A DNA stretch of 64,000 bases, taken from NCBI RefSeq assembly GCF_028688855.1, contig NZ_JAQTXI010000008.1:99622-163621 (forward strand), given 5' to 3'. Made by a program: the position numbers and the translations under genes. Within the stretch, counting starts at the first letter, position 1. Each line of letters starts with the position of its first letter. Shown one piece after another: positions 53,621 through 62,145 of this stretch. This DNA comes from Neomegalonema sp. (GTDB lineage Bacteria; Pseudomonadota; Alphaproteobacteria; Rhodobacterales; Rhodobacteraceae). The notes beneath the pieces are model-generated. The model was not told where the DNA came from and did not search any database. It saw nothing but the letters and a program-made list of their open reading frames with translations.

Positions 53621-54427
53621 ATGTCCGAAGATCAGAGGCCGCCCCGGATCCTGCGCCTTCACGGCTCCATGGCCGCGCTCCTGCTGGCCTGGGGGCTGGG
53701 GGTGGGGGGGGCGCTCCCGGCCAGGGCTCAGGACTGGATGGGCATGGTCGAGCTTTACGGGCAAGGCGTGGTCAACACGCTGAGCAACGAATTGCTGACT
53801 CCCCGAAGGATCCGGCCTTCCGGGACGCGCGCCGAACCCGCGACGCCCGCCCCCGCCCAGCCTCAGGGCCAGCCTCAGGCCGCGCCCGATCCGGAGGCCC
53901 TCCGCTTCGCCTCCTCGCCGGAGGTTTCGGAGGAGCTGGCCGGAGTCTTCGCCCGGACCCTCGCGCCGGCTCTTTCGCCGGGGCGCACGGCGGCGGAGCT
54001 CGAGGAGGCCATCCGCGGCGGCCAGCTTCAGGGCGCCTTCGCGCAAGCCCTGGCGGCCTACGGCTTCTCCGATCAGGACATGGGCGACGTCACGGCCGGG
54101 CATCTGGTGATGCTCTGGCAGGTGGCGAACGACAGCATCGCGGATCCGCCCCGCTCGGGCGTGCTGGCCGTCCGCAAATCCATCCATGAGGCCCTGTCTC
54201 TGGCGCCATGGCCCCGCGCGCTCGACGACGCGCAGAAGCAGACCTTCTCCGAGACCCTCGTCATCGGGACGATGCTGATCGTGGCGCGCTATCTCCACGG
54301 CAAGGAGACGCAGAACGCCGCCGTCGTCGAGATGGCGCGGCAGGACGCGAAGGAGATGCTCGCCAGCTACGGCGCGCCCGATCCGACGCGCTTCGACCTC
54401 ACGGAGGCGGGGCTGGTTCCGCGCTAG
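53621..54427 (+). CDS. secreted protein of unknown function (DUF6683-like pattern)
   Basis: 268 residues from ATG 53621, with GGAG nine bases upstream; an in-frame ATG at 53567 would put extra charged residues before the signal peptide. Signal peptide with hydrophobic core MAALLLAWGLGVGGALPARAQ. Then a Pro/Ala/Gln-rich linker (about 65-90), and a helical domain with QALAAYGFSDQDMGDVTAGHLVMLWQVAND and QKQTFSETLVIGTMLIVARY. The pattern reminds me of DUF6683 proteins, but I am not sure. No catalytic motif is seen. It is a single gene, divergent from the aldehyde dehydrogenase, and 295 bases of intergenic sequence upstream show no other gene. Confidence 0.7.
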   Translation: MSEDQRPPRILRLHGSMAALLLAWGLGVGGALPARAQDWMGMVELYGQGVVNTLSNELLTPRRIRPSGTRAEPATPAPAQPQGQPQAAPDPEALRFASSPEVSEELAGVFARTLAPALSPGRTAAELEEAIRGGQLQGAFAQALAAYGFSDQDMGDVTAGHLVMLWQVANDSIADPPRSGVLAVRKSIHEALSLAPWPRALDDAQKQTFSETLVIGTMLIVARYLHGKETQNAAVVEMARQDAKEMLASYGAPDPTRFDLTEAGLVPR

Positions 54428-54428
54428 A

Positions 54429-54451
54429 GCGTTTTCGCGTCGCGAAAACGC
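54429..54451. repeat. 23-base perfect palindrome GCGTTTTCGCG-T-CGCGAAAACGC
   Basis: Two 11-base arms are exact reverse complements around a central T, starting one base after the stop of the unknown secreted protein. It can act as a terminator-like hairpin on either strand. The same GCGTTTTCG/CGAAAACGC arms occur at 17333-17368. Similar TAGAGCGTTTTC repeats are widespread in some alphaproteobacterial genomes, so it is probably a dispersed intergenic palindrome. Confidence 0.65.
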
Positions 54452-54521
54452 GACCACAAAGGAAGCTGGAGCCTTCGAACGATCCCCTGTGGCCGGATGT
54501 GATCGGAAAGGGCTCCAATCC

Positions 54522-55538
54522 TCAGGCGGCCTCGCTCAGGCTGCGGCGATGATCGAGCAGCCAGGACACGAACTCCCGCAGGCCGTCTTCGAGGCTGGTC
54601 TGCGGCTTGCGTCCGGTCAGCGCGAGGAGGAGAGCCGGATCGGCGAAGGTGCGGGGCACGTCGCCGGGCTGCATGGGCAGCATCCTGCGTCGGGCGCTGC
54701 GGCCCAGAAGCCGCTCCAGGGTCTCGACGAACTCCATCAGCCCGACGGGCTCGCCGCCGCCGATGTTGACCGTCCGGAAAGGCGCCTGAGCCGACAGGCT
54801 GTCGATCTCCGGGATGCGGTTGGCCTCGGCGGGAGGAATCCGCGCGAGGTCCAGGATCGACCCGACCAGATCCCCCACATGGGTGAAGTCGCGGCTCATG
54901 CGGCCCTGGCCGTAGATCTCGATCTCGCGGTCTTCGAGCATGGCCGTGGCGAATTTCAGAGGCGCCATGTCGGGGCGCCCCCAGGAGCCGTAGACCGTGA
55001 AGAAGCGGAAGGCCGTGGTCGGGATCCCGTGCAGATGGGCGCAGGCGTGAGCCATGGACTCCATGGCCTTCTTGCTGGCGGCGTAGAGGGTCAGGGGCTC
55101 TTCGGCGCGGTCGAGCTCGGCGAAGGGGATCTTCGCGTTCGCCCCGTAGACCGAGGAGGTCGAGGCGAGCAGCAGATGCGCCGGACGCGCCTCCTGCGCG
55201 GCCTCCAGCAGGTTCCACGAGCCGACGAGATTCGAATCCACATAGGCCTGCGGATTCTCCAGGCTGTAGCGCACCCCCGCCTGAGCCGCGAGATGGACCA
55301 TGACCTCGGGGCGGGCCTCGGCGACGGCGGCGCGCAGCTGGTCCCGGTCCTCCAGCATGCCGAGGGTCATGTGGAACCCCGGAAAGGCGCGCAGCCGGGC
55401 GAGCCGCGCCTCCTTGAGCTTCGGATCGTAATACCGGGTCATGCCGTCATGGCCGAAGACCTCATGCCCCTCCCGCAGCAGCCGCAAGGCCAGATGATGG
55501 CCGATGAACCCCGCCGCTCCGCTGACGAACCAACGCAT
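54522..55538 (-). CDS. UDP-glucuronate 4-epimerase-like NAD-dependent epimerase
   Basis: 338 residues from ATG 55538, just before the nucleotide-binding [15 protein letters not shown]. The short-chain dehydrogenase catalytic residues are in STSSVYG and [11 protein letters not shown] (YxxxK). [23 protein letters not shown] is typical of the UDP-glucuronate 4-epimerase group (CapI/LspL). It interconverts UDP-glucuronate and UDP-galacturonate for surface polysaccharide. It overlaps the UDP-glucose dehydrogenase gene, which makes its substrate, by 77 bases on the same strand. Confidence 0.9.
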   Translation of the reverse strand: MRWFVSGAAGFIGHHLALRLLREGHEVFGHDGMTRYYDPKLKEARLARLRAFPGFHMTLGMLEDRDQLRAAVAEARPEVMVHLAAQAGVRYSLENPQAYVDSNLVGSWNLLEAAQEARPAHLLLASTSSVYGANAKIPFAELDRAEEPLTLYAASKKAMESMAHACAHLHGIPTTAFRFFTVYGSWGRPDMAPLKFATAMLEDREIEIYGQGRMSRDFTHVGDLVGSILDLARIPPAEANRIPEIDSLSAQAPFRTVNIGGGEPVGLMEFVETLERLLGRSARRRMLPMQPGDVPRTFADPALLLALTGRKPQTSLEDGLREFVSWLLDHRRSLSEAA

Positions 55539-56847
55539 GATCGACCTTTCTGCCCACGCCCTCATAGGCGAAGCCATGGCGGAGGACTTCCTCCGGAGGA
55601 TAGACGTTGCGCAGATCCACGAAGACCGGCGCCTTCATGAGGCTCTTGAGCCTGCGGAAGTCGAGGGCGCGGAACTCGTCCCATTCCGTGACCAGAACCA
55701 GAGCGTCGGCGCCTCGGGCGGCTTCATGGGCCTCGCCGACGAACTCCACCCCCTCGACGAGGGCGCGGGCGGCCTCCACGCCTTCGGGGTCGTAGGCGCG
55801 CACATGGGCGCCCATGTCCTGAAGCGCCTGGATGATCGGCAGGGAAGGCGAGTCGCGCATGTCGTCGGTGTCGGGCTTGAAGGTCAGCCCGAGCAGGGCC
55901 ACCGTCTTGCCGCGCATGGGCAGGCCGCAGGCCGCCGCGATCTTGCGGCCCATGGCGCGCTTGCGCTGCTCGTTGACCTCGGCGGCGGCCTCGATGAGCC
56001 GCAGATGCATGTCGTGATCCTGCGCGGTCTTGATGACGGCGAGGGTGTCCTTGGGAAAGCAGGAGCCGCCGTAGCCCGGTCCGGCCTGCAGGAACCTGTC
56101 GCCGATGCGCTTGTCCATCCCGACGCCTCTGGCGAGATCCTGCACGTCGGCGCCGACGCGCTCGCAGAGGTCGGCCATCTCGTTGATGAAGCTGATCTTC
56201 ATGGCGAGAAAGGCGTTGCTCGCGTATTTGATGAGCTCGGAGGTGCGCCGGTCGCAGAAGAACAGCGGCGCCGAATTCAGATGCAGCGGGCGGTAGAGCT
56301 CGCGCATGACCTCCTCGGCGCGCGGATCCTCCGCGCCCACCACGATGCGGTCGGGGCGCTTGAAGTCGGCGATGGCGGCGCCCTCGCGCAGGAATTCGGG
56401 ATTGGAGGCCACCGCGAACTCCGCATCTGGCCGCGTCTCGCGGAGGATGCGCTCCACCTCGTCGCCGGTGCCGACGGGAACCGTCGATTTCACCGCCACC
56501 ACCGTGAAGCCCTTCAGCGCCCTCGCCACCTCGCGGGCGGCGGCGCGCACATGGCTGAGATCGGCGTGTCCGTCGCCGCGCCGCGAGGGCGTGCCCACCG
56601 CGATGAAGACCACCTCGGCCCGCGCCACGGCGGCGGGCAGATCGGTCGTGAAGCTCAGGCGCCCGGCTCTGGCGTTGGCGGCGACCAGCTCGGCGAGGCC
56701 CGGCTCGTAGATGGGGATGACGCCCTGATTCAGGGCTTCGATCTTCTCTTGCGCGGAATCCACGCAGACGACTTCATGGCCGAAATCGGCGAAGCAGGCT
56801 CCGGAGACGAGCCCGACATAGCCTGAACCGATCATCGCGACGCGCAT
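55462..56847 (-). CDS. UDP-glucose 6-dehydrogenase
   Basis: 461 residues. N-terminal [24 protein letters not shown] binds NAD; the catalytic Cys is in [38 protein letters not shown] and [18 protein letters not shown] are typical. It oxidises UDP-glucose to UDP-glucuronate in the cytoplasm. The family-type end (FAYEGVGR) is reached near residue 433. A further 28 residues then run into the start of the epimerase gene, as if the normal stop had been lost. It is the first gene of a two-gene operon. Confidence 0.93.
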   Translation of the reverse strand: MRVAMIGSGYVGLVSGACFADFGHEVVCVDSAQEKIEALNQGVIPIYEPGLAELVAANARAGRLSFTTDLPAAVARAEVVFIAVGTPSRRGDGHADLSHVRAAAREVARALKGFTVVAVKSTVPVGTGDEVERILRETRPDAEFAVASNPEFLREGAAIADFKRPDRIVVGAEDPRAEEVMRELYRPLHLNSAPLFFCDRRTSELIKYASNAFLAMKISFINEMADLCERVGADVQDLARGVGMDKRIGDRFLQAGPGYGGSCFPKDTLAVIKTAQDHDMHLRLIEAAAEVNEQRKRAMGRKIAAACGLPMRGKTVALLGLTFKPDTDDMRDSPSLPIIQALQDMGAHVRAYDPEGVEAARALVEGVEFVGEAHEAARGADALVLVTEWDEFRALDFRRLKSLMKAPVFVDLRNVYPPEEVLRHGFAYEGVGRKVDHALVRQRSGGVHRPSSGLAAAAGGA

Positions 56848-57001
56848 GGAGCCCCCTTCGCCGCCCTCGGGCCGCCCGGCGGGAGGAGCCCCGCAAGGAC
56901 CGAAGGATTCCAGAGGGTTCTAGGCCCCGGGCGTTGAGGAAATGCTTCCGGACAGGGTTAACGGACGCAGGATCTCGCCGGAGGCCGCATCCGGGAGGCG
57001 T

Positions 57002-57409
57002 TCAGGCGGTCCGCGTCCGCTCCAGAGCGAGGCGCAGGCCCTCGGGCCAGGCCGCGCCGCGCCGGGTCTCGACGGAGGCGGGGACGAGGGTCTGCTCCGC
57101 CGCCCAGAGCAGGTCTTCGCCGCGCCGGACCTCATGGCGCAGCTCCAGCAGAGTCGCCGAGACCTTCGCCACCTTGAGCCGGAAGTCCAGGGCGTCGCGG
57201 GGGAAGCCGGGGCGCAGGAAATGGACCTCGATCCGCGCCGTGGGCAGGATCAGGCCGTGATCGCGCTCCAGATCGGCCCAGGGCCAGCCGATTTCGGCGA
57301 AGAACTCCTCCACCACCCCCACCAGCAGATGCAGATAGCTCGGGAAATAGGCCGCTCCGGAAGGATCGGCGTCGCCGAAGGCGAGCCGACGTTTCGTCTC
57401 GAAAGCCAT
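57002..57409 (-). CDS. 4-hydroxybenzoyl-CoA-thioesterase-like acyl-CoA thioesterase
   Basis: 135 residues, hotdog fold. The active-site motif is FGDADPSGAAYFPSYL, with the catalytic Asp as in Pseudomonas 4-hydroxybenzoyl-CoA thioesterase; the middle has VHFLRPGFPRDALDFRLKV. It hydrolyses an aromatic or short acyl-CoA. It is the last gene of a branched-chain-type transporter operon, nine bases after livF. Similar arrangements in other proteobacteria accompany aromatic acid uptake. A general YbgC-type thioesterase is the alternative. Confidence 0.82.
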   Translation of the reverse strand: MAFETKRRLAFGDADPSGAAYFPSYLHLLVGVVEEFFAEIGWPWADLERDHGLILPTARIEVHFLRPGFPRDALDFRLKVAKVSATLLELRHEVRRGEDLLWAAEQTLVPASVETRRGAAWPEGLRLALERTRTA

Positions 57410-57418
57410 GGCTTCCCC

Positions 57419-58105
57419 CTACAATCCGAGCCAACGCTTCTGAATCTCCGGCGTGACGGCCTCGGGCGGGCCCTCGAAGACGGTCGCGCCGCGTTCCAGG
57501 ATCACGCAGCGATCCGCCGCCCCGAGGATCTCCGAGAGCGTCTTGTCCACCGCGAGGATCGCCAGACCCTCGGCCTTGAGGCTGCGGATCGCCGTCCAGA
57601 TGTCCTGGCGCACCAGAGGCGCCAGCCCCTCCGTCGCCTCGTCGAGAATGAGCAGGCGCGGGCCGGTGGTCAAGGCGCGGCCTATGGCGAGCATCTGCTG
57701 TTCGCCGCCCGAGAGGGTCGCGGCCATCTGTTCGCGGCGCTCGCCGAGGCGGGGAAAGAGCGCCTCCACCCGCGCGAGGCTCCAGCCTTCGGGGCGGGCG
57801 GCCACGAGCAGATTCTCCCGAACGGTGAGGTTGGGGAAGCAGCGCCGCCCCTCGGGGACCAATCCCAGCCCCAGACGCGCCCTTTGCGGCGCCGAGAGCC
57901 CCTGAAGATCGCGGCCGCCGAAGGAGACCCGCCCCCGGCGCGGCGGATTGAGTCCCATCACGGCGCGGATGGTCGTGGTCTTGCCCATGCCGTTGCGGCC
58001 CATGAGCGCGAGGGTCTCGCCCTCCTCGATGCGCAGAGAGGCCCCGAAGAGCGCCTGAGAGCCGCCGTAAAAGGCCTCCAGACCCTCCGCTTCGAGCAGG
58101 CTCAT
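57419..58105 (-). CDS. second branched-chain-type ABC transporter, LivF-type ATPase
   Basis: 228 residues. Walker A GRNGMGKTT, LGLGLVPEGRRCFPNLTVRENLL, signature LSGGEQQM, Walker B LLILDEATEGLAP. The usual H-loop His is replaced: the segment reads AILAVDKTLSEIL where VEQ or VDH is expected, seen also in some relatives of aromatic acid importers. It overlaps the LivG-type gene by 4 bp. Confidence 0.9.
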   Translation of the reverse strand: MSLLEAEGLEAFYGGSQALFGASLRIEEGETLALMGRNGMGKTTTIRAVMGLNPPRRGRVSFGGRDLQGLSAPQRARLGLGLVPEGRRCFPNLTVRENLLVAARPEGWSLARVEALFPRLGERREQMAATLSGGEQQMLAIGRALTTGPRLLILDEATEGLAPLVRQDIWTAIRSLKAEGLAILAVDKTLSEILGAADRCVILERGATVFEGPPEAVTPEIQKRWLGL

Positions 58106-58851
58106 GAGGAATCTCCGAGATAGGCGCGGCGGGCTCCGGCGTCGGCGCGGATTTCGGCGGGCGAGCCGCTGGCGATGACCCGCCCGGCCTCCAGCACCGA
58201 AATCCGGTCGGCGAGGGCGAAGACGGCGTCCATGTCATGCTCGACCAGCAGGATCGGAGCCTCGCGGCGCAGCTCCGAGAGGAAGCCCGTCAGCTCCCGC
58301 GAGCCCTCCGCGCCGAGGCCCGCCATGGGCTCGTCGAGGAGGAAAAGCCTGGGCTCCATGGCCAGAGCCAGCGCCAGTTCCAGCCGCCGCCTTTCGCCAT
58401 GCGAGAGCAGCGCCGCCGGAACCTCCGCCCGATCCGCCAGCCCCACCCGCGCCAGAGCGGCCATGGCGGGCTCGGTCAGGCGGCGGTCGCCCCGGGTCGG
58501 GCGCAGGAAGCGGAAGCTCGTTCCCGCCCGCGCCTGAACCGCGAGCATCACATTGCGCAGGGCCGAGAACTCCCCCGCCAGCGACGAGATCTGAAAGCTC
58601 CGCGCCAGCCCCATGCGCGCCCGCGCCGGAGCGCCCAGAGCCGTCACGTCGCGCCCGAAGAGCCGCACCGAACCGGAATCCGGGCGCAGGCCTCCGGCGA
58701 TCTGGGCGATGAGCGTCGATTTCCCCGCGCCGTTGGGTCCGATCAGAGCATGGATCTCGCCGGGGCGCAGATCCAGCGTCACGCCGTCCGTCGCCCTGAG
58801 CGCGCCGAAGCTCTTGCGCAGATCGCGGATCTCAAGGGCGGGATCAGCCAT
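58102..58851 (-). CDS. second branched-chain-type ABC transporter, LivG-type ATPase
   Basis: 249 residues. Walker A GPNGAGKST, signature LSHGERRR (the LSHGQ form typical of LivG in urea and aromatic importers), Walker B LFLLDEPMAGLG, H-loop VEHDMDAV. It partners the LivF-type ATPase. It overlaps the LivM-type gene by 8 bp. Confidence 0.93.
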   Translation of the reverse strand: MADPALEIRDLRKSFGALRATDGVTLDLRPGEIHALIGPNGAGKSTLIAQIAGGLRPDSGSVRLFGRDVTALGAPARARMGLARSFQISSLAGEFSALRNVMLAVQARAGTSFRFLRPTRGDRRLTEPAMAALARVGLADRAEVPAALLSHGERRRLELALALAMEPRLFLLDEPMAGLGAEGSRELTGFLSELRREAPILLVEHDMDAVFALADRISVLEAGRVIASGSPAEIRADAGARRAYLGDSS

Positions 58852-59833
58852 CGCGACGGCCTCCCGCGATCAGCCCGAGCAATCCGCCGCGCGCGAAGAC
58901 CGCCACGCCCAGCACCGCCAGGCCGAGGAAGAATTGCCAGCGCTCCGTCCAGCCGCCGAGGACATGCTCCATCGCCACGAAGAGGACGGCCCCCGCCGTC
59001 GGGCCGAGCAGCCGCCCCCGCCCGCCGAGCAGGATCAGCACGATCAGTTCGCCCGACATCTGCCACGACAGCATCGACGGGCTCGCAAAGCGGTTGAGAT
59101 TGGCGAAAAGCGCCCCCGCCGCGCCCACCATCATCGCCGAGAGCGCGAAAGCCGTCAGGCGCAGGCCGAAGGGCTCGATTCCCAAGGCCTCGACGCGCTG
59201 CGGATTCTGCCGCGTCGCCTCCAGAGCGGTCCCGAAGCGCGAAGCGCGGAGAATCTGGAAGAGCGCCAGTCCGATCAGCAAGGCCCCGAGGCAGATCCAG
59301 AAATAGGGCAGGGGCCGCGCCGAATTGAGTCCGGGGAAGATCCCGCGCCGGAAGGACAAGCCGTCGTCTCCGCCATAGGCGGGCCAGGAGAGCGCGAAAT
59401 AATAGATCATCTGCGCGAAGGCGAGGGTGATCATCAGGAAATAGACGCCGGAGGTCCGCAGGCTGATCGCCCCGATGGGCAGAGCCGCCAGCAGCGCCAG
59501 CCCCATGGCAGCAAGGATCATCGTCAGGATCTCGCGCGAGCCCGCCCAACCGAGGATCAGCGCCTCGCCGCTTCCGGCGTGGGCCGCGAGGATGCCCGCC
59601 GCATAGCCGCCGAGGCCGAAGAAGGCCGCATGTCCGAAGGAGACCAGCCCGCCCAGGCCCAGAGCCAGATGCAGCCCCGTCGCGGCCAGAGCCAGAATCG
59701 CGGCCTTGGTCGCGAGGGTCACGTAAAAGGGATGTCCGGCGCTCAGGGCCGCCCAGGGCCCGAGGATCAGCAGCGCGAGGATCGCCAGATTGGCCGCCGC
59801 CTCGCGCGGAGAAGCTGAAGACAGGCTCTTCAT
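58844..59833 (-). CDS. second branched-chain-type ABC transporter, LivM-type permease
   Basis: 329 residues, about nine hydrophobic segments. Family marks are LHLALGLGGLVSFGHAAFFGLGGYAAG, SLRTSGVYFLMITLAFAQM, RASRFGTALEATRQNPQRVEALGIEPF and GRGRLLGPTAGAVLFVAMEHVLGG. It makes up half the channel and overlaps the LivH-type gene by 4 bp. Confidence 0.93.
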   Translation of the reverse strand: MKSLSSASPREAAANLAILALLILGPWAALSAGHPFYVTLATKAAILALAATGLHLALGLGGLVSFGHAAFFGLGGYAAGILAAHAGSGEALILGWAGSREILTMILAAMGLALLAALPIGAISLRTSGVYFLMITLAFAQMIYYFALSWPAYGGDDGLSFRRGIFPGLNSARPLPYFWICLGALLIGLALFQILRASRFGTALEATRQNPQRVEALGIEPFGLRLTAFALSAMMVGAAGALFANLNRFASPSMLSWQMSGELIVLILLGGRGRLLGPTAGAVLFVAMEHVLGGWTERWQFFLGLAVLGVAVFARGGLLGLIAGGRRDG

Positions 59834-60771
59834 CGGCTTGCGGCTCCGAACAGCCCTTGCGGGCGCAGGGCGAGGATCACCGCCATCAGCAGATAGATCA
59901 GCAGAGAAGCCACCGCCGCTCCCATGGCGCTGGCCTCCGAAGGCGGCCAGGCGAGCGCGAAGGCCTTGGGCAGCAGGAAGCGACCCATGGTGTCGACCAC
60001 CCCCACCAGCACCGCCCCGACCAGAGCCCCCCAGATGGAGCCGATCCCGCCGATGACGATCACCACGAAGGCGAGGATCAGCATGGGCTCTCCCATGCCG
60101 ACCTGAACCGACTGCAAGGCGCCGATCATGCCTCCGGCCAGCCCCGCGAGCGCCGCCCCCAGAGCGAAGACCAGCGTATAGAGCCGCCCGATCTCCACGC
60201 CCAGGGCGCCGATCATCTCGCGGTCGGATTCTCCGGCGCGGATGCGCATCCCGAGCCGCGTCCGCGAGATCAGCAGATGCAGCCCCAGAGCCGCCGCCGC
60301 CCCCACGCCGATGATCGCCAGACGATAGACCGGATAGGCTCCCCCGCCCGGCAGAGGCGCAGCGCCCTGCAGCAGCGGCGGAACGTCGAGGAAGAGCGGA
60401 AAGCCGCCGAAGATCCAGCGCGTCCCCTCGGAGATGATGAGGATCAGCGCGAAGGTCGCGAGCACCTGCTCCAGATGGTCGCGGCCATAGAGCCGCCGCA
60501 GGATCGTCGCCTCGATGAGCGCGCCCGCCGCCGCCGCCGCCGCCAGAGCCGCCCCCAGCCCGAGCCAGTAACTCCCGGTGGCCGCCGCCACGGCCGCGCA
60601 GGCGAAGGCGCCGATCATGTAGAGCGAGCCATGGGCGAGGTTGATCACCCCCATGACGCCGAAGATCAGCGTCAGGCCCGCCGCCATGAGGAACAACATG
60701 ACGCCGAGCTGAAGGCCGTTGAGCAGTTGCTCAAGCAGAAGCGCGAAGGACAAGGGGGAGATTCCGGACAA
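59830..60771 (-). CDS. second branched-chain-type ABC transporter, LivH-type permease, TTG start
   Basis: 313 residues. LivH markers are QLLNGLQLGVMLFLMAAGLTLIFGVMGVINLAHGSLYMIGAF (in parts), the coupling loop RAGESDREMIGALGVEIGRLY and GGIGSIWGALVGAVLVGVVDTM. The start is TTG at 60771: GGGAGG lies four bases upstream on the minus strand. A second TTG at 60753 is possible but has a weaker ribosome site. The ribosome site is within a perfect 12-bp hairpin (60774-60809), so translation probably needs unfolding or coupling to the upstream binding-protein gene. Confidence 0.9.
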   Translation of the reverse strand: MSGISPLSFALLLEQLLNGLQLGVMLFLMAAGLTLIFGVMGVINLAHGSLYMIGAFACAAVAAATGSYWLGLGAALAAAAAAGALIEATILRRLYGRDHLEQVLATFALILIISEGTRWIFGGFPLFLDVPPLLQGAAPLPGGGAYPVYRLAIIGVGAAAALGLHLLISRTRLGMRIRAGESDREMIGALGVEIGRLYTLVFALGAALAGLAGGMIGALQSVQVGMGEPMLILAFVVIVIGGIGSIWGALVGAVLVGVVDTMGRFLLPKAFALAWPPSEASAMGAAVASLLIYLLMAVILALRPQGLFGAASR

Positions 60772-60773
60772 GG

Positions 60774-60809
60774 CGCCTCCCTGCGGGCCCCGGGGGACGC
60801 AGGGAGGCG
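60774..60809 (-). promoter_or_regulatory. perfect 12-bp hairpin sequestering the livH-type ribosome-binding site
   Basis: CGCCTCCCTGCG (60774-60785) and CGCAGGGAGGCG (60798-60809) are exact reverse complements with a 12-base loop. In the minus-strand mRNA the arm nearest the permease gene contains the ribosome site GGGAGG (60781 to 60776), four bases before the TTG start. The structure would lower permease translation relative to the binding protein, or stabilise the end of the binding-protein message. Confidence 0.75.
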
Positions 60810-60817
60810 GGACAGGC

Positions 60818-61978
60818 TCAGGGCAGCTTGCAGGCCTCGGCGTAGGCGTCGCCGTGGTCGGTGAAGGCGGTCTCCACGATGCGGTTGGTGAGCGTCCCGT
60901 CGTCGAGCTTCACCACCTCGCGGACATAGATGTCCTGAATGGGGTGGTTGTTGGTGTTGAAGCCGAACTTCCCGCGCACCGAGGCGAAATCGGCCTCCTT
61001 CAGCGCGGCGCGGAAGGCTTCGGGATCCTTGACGTCCGCCTTCGCCTGAGCCGAGAGCAGCAGATTGGCCGTATCCCAGGCCTGGGCCGCGTAGATCGAG
61101 GGCAGGCGGCCGTATTCCGCCTTGAAGGCCTCGACGAAGGCGCGGCTGGCCTCGTTGTCGAGATCCGGCGCCCAGGAAGCCGAATTGCGCACGCCCAGAG
61201 CGGCGTCTCCCACGGCGGGCAGCACGTCCTGACTGAAGGAGAATCCCGGTCCGATCAGCGGAATCTCCACGCCCGATTGCGCATATTGCTTCAGGAAGGC
61301 GATGCCCATGCCGCCCGGCAGGAAGAAGAAGACCGAATCCGCGCCCGAAGCCCGGATCTGCGCGATTTCGGCGGCGTAATCGCTCTGGCCGACCTGCGTA
61401 TGGATCTCGCCCGCGAGTTCGCCCGTGTAATAGCGCTTGAAGCCGGTCAGGGCGTCGAGGCCCGCCGGGTAGTTGGGTGCCATGATCAGGGTGTTTGCGT
61501 AGGTCCGGGCGGCGTATTGCCCCATGGCCTCGTGGAAATTGTCGTTCTGATAGGCGACGTTGAAATAATTCTCGTGGCAGTTCGCGCCCGCCAGAGCCGA
61601 GGGCCCCGCGTTCACGGAAAGATAGAAGATCCCCTGATCCACCGCGTTGGGCGCCACCGCCATGGCCAGATTGGACCAGATGATTCCCGTCAGCACGTCC
61701 ACGCCGTCGCTCTGGATCATCTTGTCGGCGATCTGCACCGCGAGTTCCGGCTTCTGCGCGTCGTCCTCGACGATCAGCGTCACCTCGGGGTTGTCCGCCC
61801 GTTTGAGCGCCAGAGCGAAGGCGTCGCGCGCGTCCACGCCGAGTCCCGCGCCCGCGCCGGAGAGCGTGGTGATCATCCCGACCTTGAGCGGCGCCGCCTG
61901 GAGCGCCGCCGGCGAGGTCGCCAGAGCCAGCCCGAAGGCGCCGAGCGCCGCGGCGCTGGACGCGAAGCGTGAGTTCAT
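60818..61978 (-). CDS. second branched-chain-type ABC transporter, periplasmic binding protein
   Basis: 386 residues. The signal peptide MNSRFASSAAALGAFGLALATSPAALQAA precedes PLKVGMITTLSGAGAGLGVDARDAFALAL (in parts), a type I binding fold. VLTGIIWSNLAMAVAPNA, GANCHENYFNVAYQNDNFHEAMG and AAQAWDTANLLLSA match binding proteins for aromatic acids rather than for leucine as far as I can judge by eye. It is the first gene of the operon. A 167-base gap separates it from the divergent hydrolase gene. Confidence 0.87.
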   Translation of the reverse strand: MNSRFASSAAALGAFGLALATSPAALQAAPLKVGMITTLSGAGAGLGVDARDAFALALKRADNPEVTLIVEDDAQKPELAVQIADKMIQSDGVDVLTGIIWSNLAMAVAPNAVDQGIFYLSVNAGPSALAGANCHENYFNVAYQNDNFHEAMGQYAARTYANTLIMAPNYPAGLDALTGFKRYYTGELAGEIHTQVGQSDYAAEIAQIRASGADSVFFFLPGGMGIAFLKQYAQSGVEIPLIGPGFSFSQDVLPAVGDAALGVRNSASWAPDLDNEASRAFVEAFKAEYGRLPSIYAAQAWDTANLLLSAQAKADVKDPEAFRAALKEADFASVRGKFGFNTNNHPIQDIYVREVVKLDDGTLTNRIVETAFTDHGDAYAEACKLP

Positions 61979-62145
61979 GATGGATCTTCCTCCAGAATTC
62001 CCCGCCTTGACGCCCCGGCGCAGGACGGCTTTTAATCCTTGCGGCCATTGTTCAGCCTCGCGGGACGGAAGCCAAGCGCAAAATCTCCCGGGATCGGCGG
62101 CTCTCGCTGCCCTTCGTCTCCTCCCTCGTCAAAGGACGCCCGATC

